Assembly (NCBI RefSeq): GCF_028657905.1 | Contig: NZ_CP117782.1 | Coordinates: 3,410,001 to 3,474,000 of the forward strand | Length of the DNA: 64,000 bases | Source: Burkholderia sp. FERM BP-3421 | Lineage (GTDB): Bacteria > Pseudomonadota > Gammaproteobacteria > Burkholderiales > Burkholderiaceae | Direction of reading: 5' to 3' | Shown here: in pieces, positions 1-9,510 of the stretch | How positions within the stretch are numbered: position 1 is the first letter of the stretch | How the letters are laid out: each line of letters opens with the position of its first letter | Program-made: the position numbers and the translations under genes | Notes under the pieces: generated by a model | The model's database searches: none | What the model was told of the DNA's origin: nothing | Seen by the model: only the letters and a program-made list of their open reading frames with translations

Positions 1-1004
1 CGGGCGCGGCCGCCTGGGTGGCCGCCGCGATGCTCGCGCCGCTCGCCGAGGCGGCGAGCGCGGAACTGCTGATCACCGAACTGGGCGCCGCGTCGCTCGA
101 GCGCTGGCCCGCGTGGCTCGCCGAACTGCCGGAGCCGGTGTTCTTCCAGCGCAACGGCACGCTCGTGGTCTGGCATCACGCGGATCGCGCCGAGGCGCCG
201 CTGTTCGAGCGCCGGGTGCGCGCGAACGCACCGGCGGCGCTGGTCGACGGCGGCTTCGTGCCGCTTGCCGGCGCGCAGGTCGACGCGGCCGAGCCCGCGC
301 TCGGCGGTCGCTTCGCGCGCGGCCTGCTGCTGCCGCGCGAGGGCCAGCTCGACAACCGCCAGACCTTGCATGCATTCGCGGCCGGCCTGGCCGAGCGCGG
401 CGTCGAGACGCACTGGAATACCGTGGTCGATCTCGCGACCGCGCCGGCGGCGCGCGTCACGATCGATTGCCGCGGGCTGGGCGCGAAGCAGGTGTTCCCG
501 ACGCTGCGCGGGATCCGCGGCGAGGTGGCGCGCGTGCACGCGCCGGGTATCGGCCTGAGCCGTCCGGTGCGGCTGCTGCATCCGCGCTACCCGCTCTACA
601 TCGCGCCGAAGGAGCATGACCTGTACGTGATCGGCGCGACCGAGGTGGAGGGCGAGGACATGTCGCCCGTCAGCGTGCGCTCGGCGCTCGAACTGCTGAG
701 CGCCGCGTTTTCCGTGCATCCGGCCTTCGGCGAGGCGCGCATACTCGAACTCAACGCGCAATGCCGGCCGACGCTGCCCGACCACCGACCGGCGCTGGTC
801 TGGGACGGCGGCGCGCGGCTGGCCGTCAACGGCCTGTACCGCCACGGCTTCATGATCGCGCCGGAGGTGGCGGATCAGGCGGCGCGTTTCGCGTGCGCGC
901 TGCTCGAACGCCGGGTGACGGATGCCGATACGTTTGCCGCCTGGCGCGCCGACGCCCGCTGGCCGGCGCTGCTGCAACTGGGCGAGGTGCGCGAGCCCGC
1001 GTGA
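1..1004 (+). CDS. thiO: FAD-dependent glycine oxidase ThiO (5'-truncated by window edge)
   Basis: The frame is open from base 3, so the gene starts upstream of the window. About 334 C-terminal residues are visible. They resemble DadA/ThiO-type FAD amino-acid oxidases, with the typical AAWVAAAMLAPLAEA stretch near the start and the C-terminal FAD-domain segment around NGLYRHGFMIAPE. The N-terminal Rossmann GxGxxG motif would lie outside the window. ThiO oxidises glycine to the iminoacetate needed for thiazole formation. The assignment to ThiO rather than another amine oxidase rests on the immediately following thiS and thiG, 31 nt downstream. Confidence 0.85.
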   Translation, partial: GAAAWVAAAMLAPLAEAASAELLITELGAASLERWPAWLAELPEPVFFQRNGTLVVWHHADRAEAPLFERRVRANAPAALVDGGFVPLAGAQVDAAEPALGGRFARGLLLPREGQLDNRQTLHAFAAGLAERGVETHWNTVVDLATAPAARVTIDCRGLGAKQVFPTLRGIRGEVARVHAPGIGLSRPVRLLHPRYPLYIAPKEHDLYVIGATEVEGEDMSPVSVRSALELLSAAFSVHPAFGEARILELNAQCRPTLPDHRPALVWDGGARLAVNGLYRHGFMIAPEVADQAARFACALLERRVTDADTFAAWRADARWPALLQLGEVREPA

Positions 1005-1035
1005 GCGCCGCGCCGAACCGATACCGACTTTTCGC

Positions 1036-1236
1036 ATGATGGACATCCAGATCAATCAACAGACGCTGACCCTGCCCGACGGCGCGACGGTCGCCGACGC
1101 CCTCGCCGCGTACGGCGCGACGCCGCCGTTCGCGGTGGCCCTGAACGGCGCGTTCGTCGCGCGCACCCAGCACGCGGCGCGTGCGCTCTCCGGCGGTGAC
1201 CGGCTCGATGTCGTGCATCCGGTGGCGGGCGGCTGA
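1036..1236 (+). CDS. thiS: Sulfur carrier protein ThiS
   Basis: This is a 66-residue ubiquitin-like protein ending in the diagnostic Gly-Gly (VVHPVAGG). The C-terminus is adenylated and then thiocarboxylated to donate sulfur to ThiG. Two adjacent ATG codons (1036 and 1039) are possible starts. Size and the TLPDGATVADAL segment fit the ThiS family. It lies between thiO and thiG with gaps of about 30 nt and is surely co-transcribed with them. Confidence 0.93.
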   Translation: MMDIQINQQTLTLPDGATVADALAAYGATPPFAVALNGAFVARTQHAARALSGGDRLDVVHPVAGG

Positions 1237-1269
1237 CGCCGCCGCTTCCGGCCCAACCAGGATTCTTCG

Positions 1270-2085
1270 ATGACGCCCCTTCCTTCCGCCGACGCGCTCA
1301 CGCTGTACGGCGAAACCTTCGCGAGCCGCGTGCTGATCGGCACGTCGCGCTATCCGTCCCTGCAGTCGCTGTCCGACTCGATCGCGGCGTCGCGGCCGGG
1401 CATGGTGACGGTCGCGCTGCGCCGCCAGATGAACGCGGGCGCCGGCGAGACCGGCTTCTTCGAACTGCTCAAGCGCCACGCGGTGCCGCTGTTGCCGAAC
1501 ACGGCCGGCTGCCAGACGGTCGCGGAGGCGGTCGCCACCGCGCAGATGGCGCGCGAGGTGTTCGAGACCGACTGGATCAAGCTCGAACTGATCGGCGACG
1601 ACTACACGCTGCAGCCGGACCCGGTCGGGTTGATCGAGGCCGCCGCGCTGCTCGTGAAGGACGGTTTCAAGGTGCTGCCGTACTGCACCGAGGATCTCGT
1701 GATCGGCCGGCGCCTGCTCGACGCGGGCTGCGAGGCGCTGATGCCGTGGGGCGCGCCGATTGGCACCGGCAAGGGCGTGCTCAACCCATACGGCCTGCGC
1801 GTGCTGCGCGAGCGCCTGCCGGACGTGCCGCTGATCGTCGATGCGGGGCTCGGCGTGCCGTCGCACGCGTGCCAGGTGATGGAATGGGGCTTCGACGGCG
1901 TGCTGCTCAACACGGCCGTGTCGCAGGCCACCCATCCGGAGATCATGGCGCGCGCGTTCGCGCAGGGCGTCGAGGCCGGCCGCGCCGCATATCTCGCCGG
2001 CCCGATGGACGCGCGCGAGATCGCGCACGCGAGCACGCCGGTGGTCGGCATGCCGTTCTGGCACCAGGACGGGGGTGGGGCGTGA
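1270..2085 (+). CDS. thiG: Thiazole synthase ThiG
   Basis: A 271-residue TIM-barrel enzyme that condenses deoxyxylulose 5-phosphate, dehydroglycine and ThiS-thiocarboxylate into the thiamine thiazole. The Schiff-base lysine is expected in TDWIKLELIGD (Lys104). The phosphate-binding region PWGAPIGTGKG and the DAGLGVPSHA motif are present. Length is normal for the family. Its stop codon overlaps the GTG start of thiE, suggesting translational coupling. Confidence 0.95.
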   Translation: MTPLPSADALTLYGETFASRVLIGTSRYPSLQSLSDSIAASRPGMVTVALRRQMNAGAGETGFFELLKRHAVPLLPNTAGCQTVAEAVATAQMAREVFETDWIKLELIGDDYTLQPDPVGLIEAAALLVKDGFKVLPYCTEDLVIGRRLLDAGCEALMPWGAPIGTGKGVLNPYGLRVLRERLPDVPLIVDAGLGVPSHACQVMEWGFDGVLLNTAVSQATHPEIMARAFAQGVEAGRAAYLAGPMDAREIAHASTPVVGMPFWHQDGGGA

Positions 2086-3215
2086 GCCTCGCGTTTCCGG
2101 CCGTGTTCTGGCCGCCCGCCGACGAACTGGCCGAGGCGGCCGGGCGGATCCGCCCGGCGCTGGGCGCGTGGCCCGCGCCCGCCGCGCCGCTGCGGCTGTG
2201 CGTCGCACGGCCGGCGCAGGCCGGCGCGGGCGACCTGCTGGTGACGCCCGCCGCCGATTGCGCGCCCGCCGACGCGGCGCGGCTCGCGGCCTCGGGCGCG
2301 GGCGTGATCACGTTCGTGGAACGCGCGGCGGTGCTGTACTGGGGCGCGGCCCGCTATCCGCTCGACGCCGCCGCGCCGCTCGCGGACGACTGGCTGGCCG
2401 CGTTCGCGGCGTTCCTCGACTGCGGCTTCGCGCCGCCCGATGCACTGGTGCTCGCGCTCGCGTGGCGCGACGGCGACGAGGCGGCCGGCGCCGACGCCTG
2501 GCCCGTCGATCCCGACCGCTTCCCGCGCGCCGCGGCGCCCGCGCTGCCGCCAGGCCCGGGCTTCGCGCCTTGCCCGGCGCGGCTCGGCCTGTATCCGGTG
2601 CTGCCGAGCGCCGACTGGGTCGAACGGGTGCTCGAATGCGGTGTGCGCACGGTCCAGCTGCGCGTCAAGGAGGCCGAGCCGGCCGTGCTGCGCGCGGAGA
2701 TCGCGCGGGCGGTGGCGGCGGGGCGGCGCTATCCGGACGCGCGGGTGTTCATCAACGATCACTGGCAGCTGGCGCTGGCGGCCGGCGCGTACGGCGTCCA
2801 CCTGGGCCAGGAGGATCTCGAGACGGCCGACCTCGGCGCGCTCGCGGCCGCGGGCGTGCGGCTCGGCCTGTCGAGCCACGGCTACTACGAGATGCTGGTC
2901 GCGCTGAGCGTGCGGCCGAGCTACCTGGCGCTCGGGCCGGTGTTCGCGACCGCCACCAAGGCCGTTGCTGCGCCGCCGCAAGGCCTGGCCCGGATCGCCC
3001 GCTACGCGCGCTTCGCGCTCACCCGGGCGCCGCTCGTCGCGATCGGCGGGATCGGCCCCGACACCCTGCCGGCGGTCCTGGCGACGGGCGTCGGCGGCGT
3101 CGCGGTGGTCAGCGCGGTGACAGGCGCCGCGGACTATCGGGCGGCCGTCGCCGCCATGCAGGCGCAATATTGCTGCAACGCAACAGCCGCGCCGTCACCA
3201 TTTGACACTCTCTGA
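2082..3215 (+). CDS. thiE: Thiamine-phosphate synthase ThiE with N-terminal extension
   Basis: Starts at GTG 2082, overlapping the thiG stop (GTGA). The C-terminal ~200 residues of this 377-aa protein are a ThiE TIM barrel: RLGLYPVLPSADWVERVLECG, VQLRVKEAE, VFINDHWQLA, GVHLGQEDL, LGLSSHGYYE, ALGPVFATATK and AIGGIG. These bind HMP-PP and thiazole phosphate to make thiamine phosphate. The first ~165 residues are an Ala/Pro-rich domain that I do not recognise, absent from ~210-aa ThiE proteins. Annotated Burkholderia ThiE proteins are similarly long as far as I recall, so this is probably not an assembly fusion. Confidence 0.88.
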   Translation: MSLAFPAVFWPPADELAEAAGRIRPALGAWPAPAAPLRLCVARPAQAGAGDLLVTPAADCAPADAARLAASGAGVITFVERAAVLYWGAARYPLDAAAPLADDWLAAFAAFLDCGFAPPDALVLALAWRDGDEAAGADAWPVDPDRFPRAAAPALPPGPGFAPCPARLGLYPVLPSADWVERVLECGVRTVQLRVKEAEPAVLRAEIARAVAAGRRYPDARVFINDHWQLALAAGAYGVHLGQEDLETADLGALAAAGVRLGLSSHGYYEMLVALSVRPSYLALGPVFATATKAVAAPPQGLARIARYARFALTRAPLVAIGGIGPDTLPAVLATGVGGVAVVSAVTGAADYRAAVAAMQAQYCCNATAAPSPFDTL

Positions 3216-3261
3216 CTGAGACCCCGATTCGTGCGTCGCGACATCATTCCAAGGCAGGCCC

Positions 3262-3267
3262 TATAAT
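3262..3267 (+). promoter_or_regulatory. Candidate -10 box (TATAAT) upstream of mlaF
   Basis: A perfect TATAAT lies 33 nt before the mlaF GTG, in the 84-bp gap after thiE. No convincing -35 hexamer is visible at 16-18 bp spacing, so this is a plausible but weakly supported promoter for the mla operon. Confidence 0.35.
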
Positions 3268-3299
3268 TCGGCGTTCTGCGTAAAAGGAATGCCAATTCC

Positions 3300-4118
3300 G
3301 TGAGCCCTCCTCCCGAGACCCTGCTTGAGCTTCGCGACGTCGATTTCGGCTACGGCGACCGTCTTGTCCTGTCGAACCTGAACATGCGTTTCGGACGCGG
3401 CCAGGTGGTCGCGGTCATGGGCGGCTCGGGCTGCGGCAAGACGACCGTGCTGCGGCTGATCGGCGGGCTCGTGCGCGCGCGCCGCGGGCAGGTGCTGTTC
3501 GGCGGCGCGGACATCGGCGCGCAGTCGCGCGACGGCCTGTACGCGCTGCGCCGCAAGATGGGCATGCTGTTCCAGTTCGGCGCGCTGTTCACCGACATGT
3601 CGGTCTACGAGAACGTCGCGTTCGCGCTGCGCGAGCATACCGACCTGCCGGACGCGCTGATTCACGACCTGGTGCTGATGAAGCTCAACGCGGTCGGGCT
3701 GCGCGGCGCGCGCGACCTGATGCCGTCCGAGGTGTCGGGCGGGATGGCGCGGCGCGTGGCGCTCGCGCGCGCGATCGCGCTCGATCCCGAGCTGATGATG
3801 TATGACGAGCCGTTCGCGGGCCTCGACCCGATCTCGCTCGGCATCACCGCGAACCTGATCCGCACGCTGAACCAGGCGCTCGGCGCGACCTCGATCCTCG
3901 TCACGCACGACGTGCCGGAATCGTTCGCGATCGCCGACTACGTCTATTTCCTCGCGAACGGCGGCGTGCTCGCCCAGGGCACGCCCGACGAGCTGCGCGC
4001 GTCGACCGACCCGAGCGTGCGCCAGTTCATCGACGGCACGCCGGACGGCCCGTTCCGGTTTCACTACATGAGCCAGCCGCTCGCGGCTGACTTCGGACTT
4101 GGCGGAGGGCGGGAATGA
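3300..4118 (+). CDS. mlaF: Phospholipid transport ABC ATPase MlaF
   Basis: A 272-residue ABC ATPase with Walker A GGSGCGKT (41-48), signature VSGGMARR (145-152), Walker B ELMMYDEP (164-171) and switch histidine in THDVPE. It powers the inner-membrane MlaFEDB complex, which handles phospholipids between inner membrane and periplasmic MlaC to maintain outer-membrane asymmetry. The start is GTG 3300. The end overlaps the mlaE ATG by 4 nt. It is the first gene of mlaF-mlaE-mlaD-mlaA-mlaC-mlaB. Confidence 0.93.
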   Translation: MSPPPETLLELRDVDFGYGDRLVLSNLNMRFGRGQVVAVMGGSGCGKTTVLRLIGGLVRARRGQVLFGGADIGAQSRDGLYALRRKMGMLFQFGALFTDMSVYENVAFALREHTDLPDALIHDLVLMKLNAVGLRGARDLMPSEVSGGMARRVALARAIALDPELMMYDEPFAGLDPISLGITANLIRTLNQALGATSILVTHDVPESFAIADYVYFLANGGVLAQGTPDELRASTDPSVRQFIDGTPDGPFRFHYMSQPLAADFGLGGGRE

Positions 4119-4882
4119 TCAGCGCGATCGGACGTTTCGTGATCGGCGGCCTCGGCCAGGCAGGCTACGCGGCCCGCATGTTCGCGCGCCTCGTGCTCGA
4201 GTTCTTCCCGCTGCTGCGGCGGCCGCGGCTCGTCACGAAACAGATTCATTTCCTCGGTAATTATTCGTTCGTGATCATCGCCGTGTCGGGCCTGTTCGTC
4301 GGCTTCGTGCTCGGCCTGCAGGGCTACTACACGCTGAACCGCTACGGCTCCGAGCAGGCGCTCGGCCTGCTCGTCGCGCTGTCGCTCGTGCGCGAGCTGG
4401 GCCCCGTCGTGACCGCGCTGCTGTTCGCCGGGCGCGCGGGCACCTCGCTCACGGCCGAGATCGGCCTGATGAAGGCGGGCGAGCAACTGACCGCGCTCGA
4501 GATGATGGCGGTCGATCCGCTCAAGACCGTGATCGCGCCGCGCATGTGGGCCGGGATCATCACGATGCCGCTGCTGGCCGCGATCTTCAGCGCGGTCGGC
4601 GTGATGGGCGGCTACGTGGTCGGCGTGATCCTGATCGGCGTCGATTCCGGCGCGTTCTGGTCGCAGATGCAGGGCGGCGTCGACGTCTGGAACGACGTCG
4701 GCAACGGCGTATTGAAAAGTGTCGTATTCGGTTTCGCGGTGACCTTCATCGCGCTGTTTCAAGGTTACGAAGCGAAGCCGACGCCGGAAGGCGTGTCGCG
4801 CGCGACGACCAAGACCGTCGTGTACGCGTCGCTCGCCGTACTCGGCCTCGATTTCCTGCTGACTGCGCTGATGTTCAGCTAA
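4115..4882 (+). CDS. mlaE: MlaE permease
   Basis: A 255-residue hydrophobic MlaE/Ttg2B-family permease with several membrane segments and the family-typical stretches LVRELGPVVTALLFAGRAGT and IGLMKAGEQLTALEMM. It forms the transmembrane core binding MlaF on the cytoplasmic side and MlaD on the periplasmic side. ATG overlaps the mlaF stop (ATGA). Confidence 0.94.
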   Translation: MISAIGRFVIGGLGQAGYAARMFARLVLEFFPLLRRPRLVTKQIHFLGNYSFVIIAVSGLFVGFVLGLQGYYTLNRYGSEQALGLLVALSLVRELGPVVTALLFAGRAGTSLTAEIGLMKAGEQLTALEMMAVDPLKTVIAPRMWAGIITMPLLAAIFSAVGVMGGYVVGVILIGVDSGAFWSQMQGGVDVWNDVGNGVLKSVVFGFAVTFIALFQGYEAKPTPEGVSRATTKTVVYASLAVLGLDFLLTALMFS

Positions 4883-4894
4883 AGCCTTTTTGGG

Positions 4895-5419
4895 ATGACG
4901 ATGAAAAAGACTGCTCTCGACTTCTGGGTCGGCCTGTTCGTGGTGTTGGGTTTCATTGCGCTGCTGTTCCTCGCGCTGAAGGTCGGCAACATGAGCTCGC
5001 TGTCGTTCCAGGCGACCTATCCGGTGAAGATGAAGTTCGACAATATCGGCGGCCTCAAGCCGCGCGCGGCGGTGAAGAGCGCGGGCGTGGTGGTCGGCCG
5101 GGTCGGGTCGATCGGCTTCGATACCAACACCTACCAGGCGCTCGTGACGATCGACCTGTTCCAGCAGTATCCGTTTCCGAAGGATTCTTCCGCGAAGATC
5201 CTGACCTCCGGCCTGCTCGGCGAGCAGTACATCGGCCTGGAGCCGGGCGGCGACACCGAGATACTGAAGGCGGGCGACACGATCACGATGACCCAGTCCG
5301 CGATCGTGCTGGAGAACCTGATCGGCCAGTTCCTGTACAGCAAGGCGGCGGATGCCGGCGCGGGCAAGCCCGCGTCGGGCGCCGCCGCACCGGCCGCGTC
5401 CGCGCCGGCCGGCCAATAA
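4895..5419 (+). CDS. mlaD: MlaD MCE-domain lipid transport protein
   Basis: A 174-residue protein with one N-terminal membrane anchor (about 8-28) and an MCE domain (VKMKFDNIGGLKPRAAVKSAG, then VGRVGSIGFD). The C-terminus is an Ala/Pro-rich tail. MlaD hexamers form the periplasmic lipid channel on MlaFEB. There are two ATG codons six bases apart at the start (4895, 4901). It lies 12 nt after mlaE. Confidence 0.93.
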   Translation: MTMKKTALDFWVGLFVVLGFIALLFLALKVGNMSSLSFQATYPVKMKFDNIGGLKPRAAVKSAGVVVGRVGSIGFDTNTYQALVTIDLFQQYPFPKDSSAKILTSGLLGEQYIGLEPGGDTEILKAGDTITMTQSAIVLENLIGQFLYSKAADAGAGKPASGAAAPAASAPAGQ

Positions 5420-5445
5420 ACGACAGAGAGAAGAGGGAAACCACC

Positions 5446-6321
5446 ATGCAGACGATGCGCATCAGAAACGCACTGCTCGCGACGGCGGCCGTCGCGGCGA
5501 TGAGCGGCTGTGCGACCGTGCAAACGCCGACCAAGGGCGACCCGTTCGAGGGCTTCAACCGGTCGGTCTACAAGTTCAACGACACCATCGACACCTATGG
5601 CCTCAAGCCGGTCGCGCAGGGTTATGCGTGGGTCGTGCCGCAGCCGGTGCGCGAGAGCATCGCGAACGTCTTCTCGAACGTGGGCGACGTCTACATCGCC
5701 GCGAACAACCTCGCGCAGCTGAAGATCGCCGACGGCGTCGGCGACATCATGCGGGTGGTGATCAACACGGTGTTCGGCGTCGGCGGCCTGTTCGACGTCG
5801 CGTCGGCCGCGAAGCTGCCGAAGCACAGCGCCGATTTCGGCACCACGCTCGGCCACTACGGCGTGCCGTCCGGCCCGTACCTGGTGCTGCCGCTGCTCGG
5901 CCCGAGCACGGTGCGCGACACGGCCGGCCTCGCGGTCGACTATCTCGGCAACCCGCTCACCTATGTGAAGCCCGACAGCGTAAGCTGGGCGCTGTTCGGC
6001 GTGAACCTCGTGAACACGCGCGCGAACCTGCTCGGCGCGGGCGACGTGCTGAACGCGGCGGCGATCGACAAGTACTCGTTCGTCCGCAACGCGTACCTGC
6101 AGCGCCGTCAGGCTCTGATCTCGGGCACCAACGTGCAGGACTACGGCAGCGAGGCGCTGCCCAAGTACGATCTGCCGGACGACGCCGCGGCGCCCGCCGC
6201 GGGCGCCGCGGCGGCCTCGGGCGCGGGCGCGCCGAATCCGGCGAGCGCGACCAACGTGCCGGCGCAGCAGTTCGTGCCGCCGTCGCCGGGCGGCGTGCGC
6301 CTGCCGAACATCCTGCGCTGA
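5446..6321 (+). CDS. mlaA: MlaA/VacJ outer-membrane lipoprotein
   Basis: A 291-residue lipoprotein. The signal peptide ends in a lipobox around AAMSGC (Cys in SGCATVQ), followed by the VacJ hallmark DPFEGFNRSVYKFND. Also present are the conserved GPYLVLPLLGPS segment and an Ala-rich tail. The ATG at 5446 follows a purine-rich RBS (AGAGAAGAGGGAAA). MlaA extracts mislocalised phospholipid from the outer leaflet. In E. coli mlaA is unlinked, whereas here it sits between mlaD and mlaC, as in other Burkholderiales as far as I recall. Confidence 0.92.
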   Translation: MQTMRIRNALLATAAVAAMSGCATVQTPTKGDPFEGFNRSVYKFNDTIDTYGLKPVAQGYAWVVPQPVRESIANVFSNVGDVYIAANNLAQLKIADGVGDIMRVVINTVFGVGGLFDVASAAKLPKHSADFGTTLGHYGVPSGPYLVLPLLGPSTVRDTAGLAVDYLGNPLTYVKPDSVSWALFGVNLVNTRANLLGAGDVLNAAAIDKYSFVRNAYLQRRQALISGTNVQDYGSEALPKYDLPDDAAAPAAGAAAASGAGAPNPASATNVPAQQFVPPSPGGVRLPNILR

Positions 6322-6441
6322 CCCGCGCGGATTTACATTCGTTACAGCCGGAAACGATTCGGCGGGCGGCGGAGCCGAACTTGCGGCGCCGCTCCCGCTC
6401 CAAGCATCGCACCGACTTCATTGACGCAGGACCTCAATCCT

Positions 6442-7068
6442 ATGAAGAAAATCTTTCTGATCCCCATGTTCGCCGCGTTCTTCGCGTTCGGCGGCGCCGC
6501 CCACGCGCAGGTCGACCAATCGAATCCGCAGGCCCTGATCAAGACCGCGACCCAGCAGGTGCTCGACGAAGTGCGCGCCCAGGCGATCAAGCCGGGCGAC
6601 ATCAACCGGGTGACGGCGATCGTCAACCGCGACATCCTGCCGTACGCCGACTTCCGCCGCACCACGCAGATCGTGATGGGCCGCAACTGGCGCACCGCGA
6701 CGGCCGCGCAGCAGCAGCAGATCGTCGAGCAGTTCAAGATACTGCTGATCCGCACCTACTCGGGCGCGCTCGCCCAGCTGAAGCCGGACCAGCAGATCCA
6801 GTACCCGCCGTTCCGCGCCGATCCGGCCGACACCGACGTCGTGGTGCGCACGGTCGCGATGAACAACGGCCAGCCGGTCCAGATCGACTACCGGCTGTAC
6901 AAGAGCGCGCAGGGCTGGCGCGTGTATGACCTGAACGTGCTCGGCGCGTGGCTGATCCAGACCTATCAGCAGCAGTTCAACGAGAAGATCCAGCAAAGCG
7001 GCGTGGACGGCCTGATCCAGTTCCTGACCCAGCGCAACGAGCAGCTGGCGGCGGGCAAGGCGTCGTGA
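6442..7068 (+). CDS. mlaC: MlaC periplasmic phospholipid-binding protein
   Basis: A 208-residue protein with a Sec signal peptide (MKKIFLIPMFAAFFAFGGAAHA) and an MlaC/Ttg2D domain containing RDILPYADFRRTTQIVMGRNW and KSAQGWRVYDLNVLG. It shuttles phospholipid between MlaA and MlaFEDB. The ATG at 6442 gives a clean signal peptide, so I prefer it to the upstream in-frame TTG 6421. Its stop overlaps the mlaB GTG. Confidence 0.93.
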   Translation: MKKIFLIPMFAAFFAFGGAAHAQVDQSNPQALIKTATQQVLDEVRAQAIKPGDINRVTAIVNRDILPYADFRRTTQIVMGRNWRTATAAQQQQIVEQFKILLIRTYSGALAQLKPDQQIQYPPFRADPADTDVVVRTVAMNNGQPVQIDYRLYKSAQGWRVYDLNVLGAWLIQTYQQQFNEKIQQSGVDGLIQFLTQRNEQLAAGKAS

Positions 7069-7334
7069 AGTCCTTCAATGCCGGCGCGACGCTGACCCAC
7101 GCGAGCGCGACCGCCGCGCTCGCGCAGGGGCTCGCGCAGATCGACGCGGGCGCCACCGTGGTCGACTGCGCGGCGCTCGCGCAATTCGACTCCTCCGCGC
7201 TCGCGGTGCTGCTCGCCTGGCAGCGCGCCGCGCGCGCGCGCGGCGTCGCGCTCGACATCCTTCATCTGCCGCCGAAGCTCGCGAGCCTCGCGCAGGCCTA
7301 CGGCATCGACACGCTCCTCGCCGAGCGACATTGA
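7065..7334 (+). CDS. mlaB: MlaB STAS-domain protein
   Basis: An 89-residue STAS domain with VDCAALAQFDSSALAVLLAW, the conserved Asp-Ser-Ser region found in MlaB/anti-anti-sigma-like folds. Starts at GTG 7065, overlapping the mlaC stop by 4 nt. It binds MlaF and supports ABC complex assembly and activity. It is the last gene of the mla operon; a 156-nt gap and a possible new promoter follow. Confidence 0.88.
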   Translation: MKSFNAGATLTHASATAALAQGLAQIDAGATVVDCAALAQFDSSALAVLLAWQRAARARGVALDILHLPPKLASLAQAYGIDTLLAERH

Positions 7335-7395
7335 CGCTCGCCGCGTCAGGGCGCGGGTGCGGCTTTCGCGCCCGGCCCACCCTCCCGGTTTGGCC

Positions 7396-7401
7396 TATAA
7401 T
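7396..7401 (+). promoter_or_regulatory. Candidate -10 box (TATAAT) upstream of the ABC-2 exporter
   Basis: TATAAT lies about 90 nt upstream of the ATP-binding gene at 7491, in the gap after mlaB. A matching -35 is not obvious. It suggests the exporter genes may have their own transcription start. Confidence 0.33.
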
Positions 7402-7490
7402 CGAACGTTTGCGGGCCGGCTGACCGGTCCCCGTTTTTCCCCATTCGCACCAGCACAGAGAAGGCGTCGCGGCCCGGGCCGCGCTCAGTC

Positions 7491-8431
<941 letters not shown>

Positions 8432-8435
<4 letters not shown>

Positions 8436-9187
8436 GCGGGTTTCGCACGCTGTTCTACAAGGAAATCCTGCGGTTCTGGAAGGTGTCGTTCCAGACCGTG
8501 CTCGCGCCGGTCGTGACCGCGCTGCTGTACCTGACCATCTTCGGCCACGCGCTGACGGGCCGCGTCGACGTCTATCCGGGCGTCGAGTACGTGAGCTTTC
8601 TCGTGCCCGGCCTCGTGATGATGAGCGTGCTGCAGAACGCGTTCGCGAACAGCTCGTCGTCGCTGATCCAGTCGAAGATCACCGGCAACCTCGTGTTCAT
8701 GCTGCTGCCGCCGCTGTCGTACGCCGACATCTTCGGCGCGTACGTGCTCGCCTCGGTCGTGCGCGGCCTCGCGGTGGGCGCGGGCGTGTTCGTCGTGACG
8801 GTGTGGTTCATCCCGATGAGCTTCGCGGCGCCGCTCTTCATCGTCGCGTTCGCGCTGCTCGGCTCGGCGATCCTCGGCACGCTCGGCCTGATCGCCGGGA
8901 TCTGGGCCGAGAAGTTCGACCAGCTCGCCGCGTTCCAGAACTTCCTGATCATGCCGCTCACGTTCCTGTCGGGCGTGTTCTATTCGACTCATTCGCTGCC
9001 GCCCGTGTGGCGCGAGGTGTCGCGGCTCAACCCGTTCTTCTACATGATCGACGGCTTCCGCTACGGGTTCTTCGGCATCGCCGACGTCAATCCGTTCGCG
9101 AGCCTCGCGATCGTCGCCGGTTTCTTCGTGCTGCTCGCGCTCGTCGCGATGCGGCTCCTCTCGACCGGCTACAAACTGCGTCATTGA
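8432..9187 (+). CDS. ABC-2 type exporter, permease subunit (YadH-like)
   Basis: A 251-residue ABC-2 permease with about six hydrophobic segments and the typical NFLIMPLTFLSGVFYS motif, followed by the NPFFYMIDGFRYGFFG region. The ATG at 8432 overlaps the stop of the ATPase gene. It acts in the inner membrane with the preceding ATPase. Transported substrate unknown. Confidence 0.87.
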
Positions 9188-9256
9188 GATGAAGCGCGCC
9201 GCCCGCGCCGCCTGCCGGGCGGGCCGGCGCGCATAGCGTATAGACAGGAGCATTCC

Positions 9257-9496
9257 ATGTTGCCGACTCCCGAACAGGTCAAGCAATACATCGCAGGCGG
9301 GCTCGCCTGCACCCATCTGGAAGTCGAGGGCGACGGCCAGCATTTCTTCGCGACGATCGTCTCGCCCGCCTTCGAGGGCAAGCGGCCGATCCAGCGGCAC
9401 CAGCTCGTCTACGCGGCGCTCGGCGACCGCATGAAGCAGGAAATCCACGCGCTCAGCATGAAGACGCTGACGCCCGCCGAATGGCAGAACGCATAA
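9257..9496 (+). CDS. BolA/IbaG family protein
   Basis: A 79-residue BolA-like protein: CTHLEVEGDGQHFFATIVSP, then FEGKRPIQRHQLVYAALGD and IHALSMKTLTPAEW. The RHQLVY helix and the IHALSMKT strand are family hallmarks. The upstream position to murA is the same as ibaG (yrbA) in E. coli. BolA proteins bind Fe-S clusters with monothiol glutaredoxins, and some act as transcription factors. RBS GGAG lies about 8 nt before ATG. Confidence 0.9.
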   Translation: MLPTPEQVKQYIAGGLACTHLEVEGDGQHFFATIVSPAFEGKRPIQRHQLVYAALGDRMKQEIHALSMKTLTPAEWQNA

Positions 9497-9510
9497 CCGG
9501 AATTCACTGA

